DNA from: JAHRVQ01 sp046290215
GTDB lineage: Bacteria > Pseudomonadota > Gammaproteobacteria > Pseudomonadales > Azotimanducaceae
Assembly: GCA_046290215.1 (NCBI GenBank)
Contig: JBKAGC010000092.1
Span: 1-12,856, forward strand
Length of the DNA stretch: 12,856 bases
Direction of reading: 5' to 3'
Shown piece after piece: positions 1-5,413 of the stretch. The position numbers were made by a program, and so were the translations under genes. Each line of letters opens with the position of its first letter. Position 1 is the first letter of the stretch. The notes under the pieces were generated by a model. The model searched no databases. It saw nothing but the letters and a program-made list of their open reading frames with translations, and was not told where the DNA came from.

Positions 1-1
1 T

Positions 2-97
2 GCCAGTCAAATGTATCACCACCGGGGTTACACTATTGCCGGCGGTGCTAGCGAAGTGCAGCGAAATATTATCGCCAAGGCGGTGCTCGGACTTTAA
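2..97 (+). CDS. acyl-CoA dehydrogenase, C-terminal end (partial)
   Basis: Only the last 31 codons are inside the window, ending at TAA 95-97. The translation ends YTIAGGASEVQRNIIAKAVLGL, which matches the strongly conserved C-terminus of acyl-CoA dehydrogenases: the GG(A/T)SE(V/I)QRNIIA helix near the FAD and the terminal LGL. These flavoenzymes introduce the alpha,beta double bond into acyl-CoA thioesters in beta-oxidation or related pathways. The substrate class cannot be told from this tail. The gene is open at the left edge. It meets the minus-strand oxygenase gene tail to tail, with only 6 bp between the stop codons, so there is no room for a separate terminator. Confidence 0.88.
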   Translation, partial: ASQMYHHRGYTIAGGASEVQRNIIAKAVLGL

Positions 98-103
98 TCG
101 GCG

Positions 104-1000
104 TTAGGGTCTTAAGCGGTACTGACTAATCTGTATTTCTTCGCCAAGATCGGCATAGTCACCGGCGGCCCGACCTGACCGAAACTCTTGCCAGTTAACC
201 GTCCGGTACACGGGCGACCCGCCGATCAATGGTTTGATATCGCAGTGGTAAGCCGGGTTCAAAAAATACGGAGCGCTGTAGCGATCCTCGTTAGCATTGG
301 TTAGCACCCTGTGCAGCGGCGCTTGATACGTATCGTTAGACCACACTTGTAACATATCTCCAAGATTCACCAGCAGTACCTCTGGCACTGCAGGCGCTGT
401 GTGCCAGCCGCCTTCTAGCAGGAACTGTAAGCCGGGCACCTGGTCTTGCATCAGTAGTGTTAGTGCCCCGGCGTCCGTATGGTGGCTAACGCCAAAGGCA
501 GGATCACTGCCAGCCTCGGCGGCATAGGCCGGATAGTAATTTAGGCGCAGAAAACTACTGTGGCTTTGAAACGCTGCCACGGGCAAAGTGGTCTCAAGAC
601 AAGAGAAAATGTTCTCCAGCAGTTTGATTCCAACCTCGTGGCAAGCCTTAAACCAGGCGCTGGTGGCGGCCTGGAACTCAACATCCTCGGGCCACAAGGT
701 TGTTTCTGACAAACTAATATCAAACACTTCTTTGCGATCCAATTGGTTCTTGGTGAGTTCTTTGTTGTAAAAGCCAAACGGATTAGTAGCGCTGCGTTCC
801 TGCTGCAGTTTTGCCGCCAGTGGCTGCTGGAAGTAGTGCTGCTGGGCGGCGACGAAGCGGCGTTGGACGGTTGTATTGATGCCGTGATTCGCCAGGGCAA
901 AACAGCCGTGCTCCCGACAGGCTTGATCAAGCTTGTGGCGTTCTGCTGTTTGATCCAGGCGGGAAAAATCAACCGTCGTCAGGTTCACCGCTGGCCCCAA
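104..1000 (-). CDS. isopenicillin N synthase-family 2OG-Fe(II) oxygenase
   Basis: A non-haem iron, 2-oxoglutarate-dependent oxygenase of the isopenicillin-N-synthase/flavonol-synthase fold; the substrate is unknown. Numbering from the longest start (298 aa), the iron facial triad is H174-x-D176 (in SHHTDAGALTLL) and H230 (in QAPLHRVLTN), and the 2OG-binding R-x-S is R240-Y-S242. The N-terminus has the usual DIOX_N character (ACREHGCFALANHGI). The start is ambiguous. TTG at 998-1000 overlaps the upstream peptidase gene by 16 bp. GTG at 986-988 gives 294 aa and a GTGA overlap with the peptidase TGA at 985-987, typical of translational coupling, so I lean slightly towards GTG. It is the last gene of a minus-strand fxsA-peptidase-oxygenase operon. 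Family assignment is firm; function is open. Confidence 0.92.
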   Translation of the reverse strand: MGPAVNLTTVDFSRLDQTAERHKLDQACREHGCFALANHGINTTVQRRFVAAQQHYFQQPLAAKLQQERSATNPFGFYNKELTKNQLDRKEVFDISLSETTLWPEDVEFQAATSAWFKACHEVGIKLLENIFSCLETTLPVAAFQSHSSFLRLNYYPAYAAEAGSDPAFGVSHHTDAGALTLLMQDQVPGLQFLLEGGWHTAPAVPEVLLVNLGDMLQVWSNDTYQAPLHRVLTNANEDRYSAPYFLNPAYHCDIKPLIGGSPVYRTVNWQEFRSGRAAGDYADLGEEIQISQYRLRP

Positions 1001-2394
1001 TCGTAAATGACGCTGGTCATGCTGGCGGTGATTTTCTTGGCCGTGGGAATATGCAAAAACTCGTTAGGGCCATGGGCATTAGAGTGGGGTCCAAGGACAC
1101 CGGTCACCACAAACTGCGAATTGGGCAGTTTGTTAGCAAGAAACTCCATAAACGGAATGCTGCCACCGCAACCCATATTGATCGATGGCGCGCCAAAGTA
1201 ATCGTTAGAGGCTTTTTGCAAGGCGGCTTCTAGTCTGGCGTCGGTTTCCGGGGCATGCCAGCCTGGAGCTGGCTCCCCGGTGGCGAAAGACACCGCCACG
1301 CCGTTGGGAGCATTTTCTGTTAACAATTTGCGTAGCTCTTGCTCTGCGACCCGGGCGTCGGTGGTGGGCGGCAAACGCAAGGCAAATTTTGCCGTGGTAT
1401 AGGGGCGCAGAACGTTACCTGCATTGTTTAAATCCGGTAAACCGTCAATGCCGGTGACTTCCAGTGTCGCTTGCCAGGTATTGTTTAACACCAGTTCAGT
1501 GGGGTCATCACTAACAGGTCCGCTGCTGCCGGCATAGGTGTACATGGTGTTGAAGTCCTCGCTGAGGACCGCACCGGCGGCGCTGGCTTCCCGGCGGCGT
1601 ATATCCGGCACTTGTTCGTTTAAGAACGAGGGTAAAATCGCTCCGGTATGTTCATCTTCTACCCGGGATAAGAGTTGCCGCAGGAGGCGAAAGCTTGAGC
1701 CAACAATACCGCCAGCAGCACCAGAGTGGGCACCTTGTTCTAAAACCTGAACTTTCAATTCGCCAATGAGCATGCCGCGCAGCGAGGTAGTGACCCACAG
1801 CTGGTCGTAGTTGCCACAGGTAGAATCCAGCGCAATCACCAGGGAAGGCTCGCCAATCACTGCCGAGAGCTCTTCCATATAAACTGGCAAGTCTGGGCTA
1901 CCGCTTTCTTCTGACGCCTCAATCAAAATGGTTATTGTGGGGTGGGGCAGTTGCCGGGCCACCAGCATCTTGATGATGGCGATAGCCGAGTAGATTGCGT
2001 AGCCATCATCGCCGCCGCCGCGACCGTAAAGTTTGTCATCCCGTCGCACCGCTTGCCACGGGCCTAGCCCCTCATGCCAACCAGTAAATTCTGGCTGTTT
2101 ATCCAGATGACCGTAGATCAAGACATTGTCATCTACTTCACCGGGATACTGGAGCAGCAAGGTTGGCGTACGGCCCGGTAGTTCATGCAGATCCATGGTT
2201 AAATTTTCGATGTTCTGCGCTTTCACCCATGCCATGACGTGTTGGAATGCCTGGTCCATAAAACCGTTGGCTTGCCAATCTGGATCAAAATTCGGTGATT
2301 TATTGGGGATCTCGATATAGTCCGAGAGGCTCTCAATAATCTCGTCTTCCCAGAACACATCGATGTGCTCGGCCAGTTGCTTGGGTTCAATCAT
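985..2394 (-). CDS. M20 family metallopeptidase (CNDP/dipeptidase-like)
   Basis: A 469-residue zinc-dependent exo- or dipeptidase of the M20 clan, probably cytoplasmic because no signal peptide is visible. The di-metal site is recognisable: H96-L-D98 (YGHLDKQP), bridging Asp D129 in GRGGGDDGYA, general base and metal ligand E162-E163 (EASEESGS), D190 (ALDST) and the late His H441 before PNE (GPHSNAHGPNE). A dimerisation lid domain containing GAHSG (H223) lies between the halves of the catalytic domain. Length and motif order resemble carnosinase/CNDP-type members, with GGDDGYA where many have STDDKG. ATG at 2392-2394 is preceded by AAAGG about 9 nt upstream. It starts 38 bp after fxsA and overlaps the oxygenase downstream. 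The peptide substrate is not predictable. Confidence 0.93.
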   Translation of the reverse strand: MIEPKQLAEHIDVFWEDEIIESLSDYIEIPNKSPNFDPDWQANGFMDQAFQHVMAWVKAQNIENLTMDLHELPGRTPTLLLQYPGEVDDNVLIYGHLDKQPEFTGWHEGLGPWQAVRRDDKLYGRGGGDDGYAIYSAIAIIKMLVARQLPHPTITILIEASEESGSPDLPVYMEELSAVIGEPSLVIALDSTCGNYDQLWVTTSLRGMLIGELKVQVLEQGAHSGAAGGIVGSSFRLLRQLLSRVEDEHTGAILPSFLNEQVPDIRRREASAAGAVLSEDFNTMYTYAGSSGPVSDDPTELVLNNTWQATLEVTGIDGLPDLNNAGNVLRPYTTAKFALRLPPTTDARVAEQELRKLLTENAPNGVAVSFATGEPAPGWHAPETDARLEAALQKASNDYFGAPSINMGCGGSIPFMEFLANKLPNSQFVVTGVLGPHSNAHGPNEFLHIPTAKKITASMTSVIYDWGQR

Positions 2395-2432
2395 AGGTTT
2401 ATGCCTTTAACTGCAATTCGTCGTACTAGACG

Positions 2433-2945
2433 CTAGGAATCCCGGTGGATTTTGTCGCTGTCTGGATTAGCCTGCTCGGTATATTCACCGTCGAAGGTGC
2501 GCGGCCGGTTCGAACCCTGGGGGTCTGAGCCGGGCGGATTTGATTGTTGCCAGTGGCCGCTGGATTGATGGACGGAGAATCCGGCGGTCATGGCAAGCAC
2601 ACCGCGTTTGATTAGCCACTCTGCAATGGGCTGGCGTAACCCAGGCAATAAACAGACAAAGCCAATGGCATCGGTGACAAAACCGGGAGTTAATAGTAAG
2701 GCACCGCCAATCAGTAACATGACACCCTCGAGCAGCTCCCGACCGGGAATTTCACCCTGGTGCAGTTTCCCTTGTAGGCGATGTAAGGTGGCAAAGCCTT
2801 CCCGGCGGAACAGCGCGAGACCAATGGTGGCAGTGAGCACCACCAGGGCGATGGTGGTTAACGCACCAATCTGCCCGCCCACCAGAATGAGGATGTACAT
2901 TTCAACGATAGGAATCGTGATAAACAGCAAAAAACCGAAACGCAT
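2433..2945 (-). CDS. fxsA: FxsA family membrane protein
   Basis: A 170-residue inner-membrane protein of the FxsA family. E. coli FxsA is known for relieving phage T7 exclusion by F when overproduced; its cellular role is otherwise unclear. Seen here: N-terminal hydrophobic segments at about residues 3-22 and 26-45, the family-like PIVEMYILILVGGQIGALTT, a third hydrophobic stretch at 72-101 with LLLTPGFVTDAIG (the hallmark TPGxxTDxxG), then a hydrophilic Gln/Pro/Ser-rich tail ending near FDGEYTE, a typical tail motif. The frame is open upstream to 3131, but I place the start at ATG 2943-2945 because the family begins M-R-hydrophobic and the extension (62 residues) runs into the divergent hydrolase gene and has no membrane character. 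It has no strong Shine-Dalgarno. First gene of the minus-strand operon. Confidence 0.9.
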   Translation of the reverse strand: MRFGFLLFITIPIVEMYILILVGGQIGALTTIALVVLTATIGLALFRREGFATLHRLQGKLHQGEIPGRELLEGVMLLIGGALLLTPGFVTDAIGFVCLLPGLRQPIAEWLIKRGVLAMTAGFSVHQSSGHWQQSNPPGSDPQGSNRPRTFDGEYTEQANPDSDKIHRDS

Positions 2946-3063
2946 AAGAGCAAAATCAATGGTATGAATGGTTATTGTATCGGAATCCCAGACAATGGAT
3001 ACCTGTGGTAACTTAAGCCGTAGAGGGACGAGAAACATTTGCCGAGAACGGCCAGAGCCAGCC
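2946..3063. promoter_or_regulatory. divergent intergenic region, fxsA operon / hydrolase operon
   Basis: This 118-bp gap separates the two divergent operons and must hold or border both promoters if the starts chosen here are right. On the minus strand TACAAT (plus positions 2974-2979) is a 5/6 match to a sigma70 -10 and would place transcription start about 20 nt before fxsA, but no good -35 sits at the right distance. On the plus strand I find no convincing -35/-10 pair. The assignment as a promoter region rests mainly on the divergent layout. Confidence 0.4.
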
Positions 3064-3684
3064 ATGAATACAGCAGCAGCGAACCGAGTTGAGATGATTC
3101 CGGGTCCAGTGGGCCAGTTAGAAGCCGCCATTACGGAAGTGGGCGAACGCCAGCAACTGGCAATATTGTGTCACCCCCATTCGCAATATGGCGGTTCTAT
3201 GCATGACAGTGTGCTGGGCGCGCTCAGTGACGCTTGCATCAATTTAGGTGTTAGCGTTTTGACCTTTAATTTTCGCAGTGTTGGCGCCAGCGAAGGGCGT
3301 TTTGCTGAAGGCGTTGGTGAGATTGATGATGTACTAGCCGTACTCAAGTGGGCCTCCGAACATTATCCCGACGCCGAGCTAACTCTCGGTGGTTACTCGT
3401 TTGGTGCCGCTATGGCCTTACTGGCTGCGGCCCGCAGCAAGCAAGACTTGCAGCGGCTGTTATTAGTAGCGCCGCCTATTCAAATGGTCGAGAGTGATGC
3501 AGCCCTGGTTTTGCCCATCAAGGTCATTCTCGGCGGGCGGGATACCATTGTGTCAGCGGCTGCTGCTGGCCAGTACTTTAAATCAGAACAAATTGCGGTC
3601 TTGCCTCAGGCAGATCACTTTTTTGCCAATGCGGCTCAGGATATTAGCGACATAGTCGCCAGCTTCTTTGCCGAAACGGTGTAG
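3064..3684 (+). CDS. alpha/beta hydrolase, COG2945-like
   Basis: A 206-residue alpha/beta-hydrolase with the short, lid-poor build of the COG2945/dienelactone-hydrolase-like group; esterase or thioesterase activity is possible but the substrate is unknown. Seen: CHPHSQYGGSM near residues 36-46 (the family's HPHPxyGGxM), FNFRSVGASEG at 68-78, nucleophile elbow G-Y-S112-F-G, catalytic Asp D160 (GGRDTIV) and His H185 (QADHFF). The frame is open from 2968, but ATG 3064 is chosen because IPGPVGQLEA, the usual N-terminal strand of the family, begins about 12 residues later and the extra 32 residues look non-coding. ATG 3094 is a shorter alternative; neither has a strong Shine-Dalgarno. It is the first gene of the five-gene plus-strand cluster, 30 bp before the crotonase. 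Confidence 0.85.
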   Translation: MNTAAANRVEMIPGPVGQLEAAITEVGERQQLAILCHPHSQYGGSMHDSVLGALSDACINLGVSVLTFNFRSVGASEGRFAEGVGEIDDVLAVLKWASEHYPDAELTLGGYSFGAAMALLAAARSKQDLQRLLLVAPPIQMVESDAALVLPIKVILGGRDTIVSAAAAGQYFKSEQIAVLPQADHFFANAAQDISDIVASFFAETV

Positions 3685-3714
3685 GGTAACAGGTCAGCGA
3701 GGGATCTCAGGCTT

Positions 3715-4536
3715 ATGGAACTCAAGAGTACCCAACTAGAAATCAATGACCAGATTGGTGTGATCAAACTTAACCGGCCCGATCGCATGAATGCCTGGAC
3801 CGGTCGAATGCACACGGAATACCGCTGGTTATTGTCGAGCCTCGAAGCGAATCCCGACGTACGGGCGATAGTTGTCACGGGTAATGGCCGGGGCTTTTGT
3901 GTCGGCGCCGATAATCAGGCATTAGAAGGCCATGTGGCGAAAGGCGGCTACGATGCTGGTACTGCCAGTGATATTGCCACGCCGGGTTATGGTGTCCACG
4001 AGGAATTTGATGCCACCTTTGCCTATCACTTTGGTTTGAGCAAGCCAGTGATCGCGGCCATTAATGGCCCAGCAGCAGGAGTGGGATTGGTGCTGGCGTG
4101 TTTTGCCGATATTCGCTTTGCCGTACCTGGCGTTAAGTTCACCACGGCCCACGGCAAACTCAACTTACCGGCAGAGTATGGCTTATCCTGGTTGCTACCG
4201 AGAATTGTCGGTCTTGGGGTGGCCAACGATCTAATGTTTACCAGCCGCGTATTTATGAGTGATGAGGCGCAGCAAATTGGCCTGGTGAATCGACTGGTAG
4301 CACCAGAGGATTTGCTCAAAGAAACGTTGGCCTATGCGGCGCAAATGGTTGCCACTGTGAGTCCTAATTCTTTACGGCAAACCAAACGGCAAATATATCT
4401 GGATCAGCATCGCGACGTGGCCAGCGCGGTAAATGAAAGTGAGCAACTCCTGAAAGACATGATGAAACAGAAAGATTATCCAGAAGCGATCGCGGCCTAT
4501 ATGGAAAAGCGCCTGGCAAATTGGAGCGGAGAATAA
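3715..4536 (+). CDS. enoyl-CoA hydratase/isomerase (crotonase) family protein
   Basis: A 273-residue crotonase-fold protein expected to bind an acyl-CoA. Visible: the first oxyanion segment GRGFCVGADNQAL (residues 59-70), the second at NGPAAGVGLVLACFADIRFA (117-136), and the family's C-terminal helix ending AAYMEKRLANW. Both glutamates of classical hydratases seem absent: the GGGCE position reads AGVGLV (V at about 126) and the QPE position reads TAHG. An acidic residue is present instead in PAEYGLSWLLPRIVG (E154), a motif I associate with a crotonase subgroup written AEHGxSWxLPR. Hydration of enoyl-CoA is therefore not assured; isomerase, hydrolase or another CoA reaction is possible. ATG 3715 has GAGGG about 11-15 nt upstream. 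Only 3 bp separate its stop from the ATPase start. Confidence 0.9.
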   Translation: MELKSTQLEINDQIGVIKLNRPDRMNAWTGRMHTEYRWLLSSLEANPDVRAIVVTGNGRGFCVGADNQALEGHVAKGGYDAGTASDIATPGYGVHEEFDATFAYHFGLSKPVIAAINGPAAGVGLVLACFADIRFAVPGVKFTTAHGKLNLPAEYGLSWLLPRIVGLGVANDLMFTSRVFMSDEAQQIGLVNRLVAPEDLLKETLAYAAQMVATVSPNSLRQTKRQIYLDQHRDVASAVNESEQLLKDMMKQKDYPEAIAAYMEKRLANWSGE

Positions 4537-4539
4537 CTT

Positions 4540-5388
4540 TTGAGCGAAGCCAATCTAAGTAAAGCCGCATCGGCGGTACCTTATTATTCCCCTGTTGAGG
4601 ATGAGGTAGAGCTGTTTCTCACCGCTTACGAACAACGTCTGCCAGTTTTGCTAAAAGGCCCGACCGGCTGCGGCAAAACGCGCTTTGTTGAGCATATGGC
4701 GCACCGTCTGTTTCGCGGCAAAGAAAGTACTAGCGAACGGCGCGCGGTTGCCGAGCCACTACAAACAGTTGCTTGCCACGAGGACTTAAGCGCCACCGAC
4801 CTGGTGGGCAGATTTTTACTCCAGGGTGATGAAACGGTTTGGCAAGATGGCCCATTGACCCGGAGTGTCAAAGACGGCGCGATTTGTTATCTAGACGAAA
4901 TTGTCGAGGCCCGTAAAGACTCCACGGTGTTGATTCACAGTTTAACCGACCATCGCCGCATTCTGCCCATTGAGAAGCGCGGTGAAACCTTGCAAGCCCA
5001 CGATAATTTCTTGTTAGTCATCTCCTACAACCCTGGTTACCAAAACGTCTTAAAGGACTTGAAACCAAGTACCAGGCAACGTTTTATTGCCATCGATTTT
5101 GATTATCCTGCTGAAGATCAGGAAGCTGAAGTGATTGCCCATGAGTCTGGGGTAGCACCAGAACTGGCGACTAATCTAGCAAGGCTAGGGGCAAGAGTGC
5201 GTAATCTCAAACAGCATGGTTTTGATGAAGGCGTGAGTACGCGGCTTCTGGTGTACGCGGGGCAAATGATGGCGAACGGGGTAGAGCCCCTACGCGCCTG
5301 CGAAGTGGCAGTTTGTAAGGCGGTAACCGATGACGTCGAGGTCCAGCAGGCAATCGCTGAACTGGCCCGGGCGATCTTTCCGCGTTAA
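4540..5388 (+). CDS. NorQ/CbbQ-type MoxR AAA+ ATPase
   Basis: A 282-residue AAA+ ATPase of the CbbQ/NirQ/NorQ branch of the MoxR family. Walker A is GPTGCGKT (40-47), Walker B ICYLDE (115-120), sensor 1 the Asn of ISYNPGY (N164), arginine-finger region STRQRF (177-182), sensor 2 STRLLVYAG (R235). The small C-terminal CbbQ/NirQ/NorQ domain is present. Relatives form hexamers that, with a VWA partner, remodel a client: CbbQ/CbbO removes inhibitors from Rubisco, NorQ/NorD activates nitric oxide reductase. The partner follows 25 bp downstream. The start is TTG 4540-4542: an in-frame TAA lies one codon upstream and GGAG sits 8 nt before the TTG. Family is certain; the client is unknown because no nor or cbb enzyme is in the window. 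Confidence 0.95.
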   Translation: MSEANLSKAASAVPYYSPVEDEVELFLTAYEQRLPVLLKGPTGCGKTRFVEHMAHRLFRGKESTSERRAVAEPLQTVACHEDLSATDLVGRFLLQGDETVWQDGPLTRSVKDGAICYLDEIVEARKDSTVLIHSLTDHRRILPIEKRGETLQAHDNFLLVISYNPGYQNVLKDLKPSTRQRFIAIDFDYPAEDQEAEVIAHESGVAPELATNLARLGARVRNLKQHGFDEGVSTRLLVYAGQMMANGVEPLRACEVAVCKAVTDDVEVQQAIAELARAIFPR

Positions 5389-5413
5389 TCCATTAGGTGA
5401 AAGTGGCTAACCT

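Noticed and set aside
541..972. 143-codon minus-strand open frame overlapping the oxygenase gene in another frame
   Set aside because: The oxygenase frame carries all iron and 2OG ligands; this frame has a low-complexity Ser/Arg-rich product and no family resemblance.
2968..3063. 32-residue N-terminal extension of the alpha/beta hydrolase
   Set aside because: The extension is Arg/Cys-rich, unlike the family's N-terminal strand, and would use up most of the divergent promoter gap.
2946..3131. 62-residue N-terminal extension of the FxsA frame
   Set aside because: FxsA proteins begin at the MRFGFLLF hydrophobic segment, and the extension overlaps the divergent hydrolase gene.
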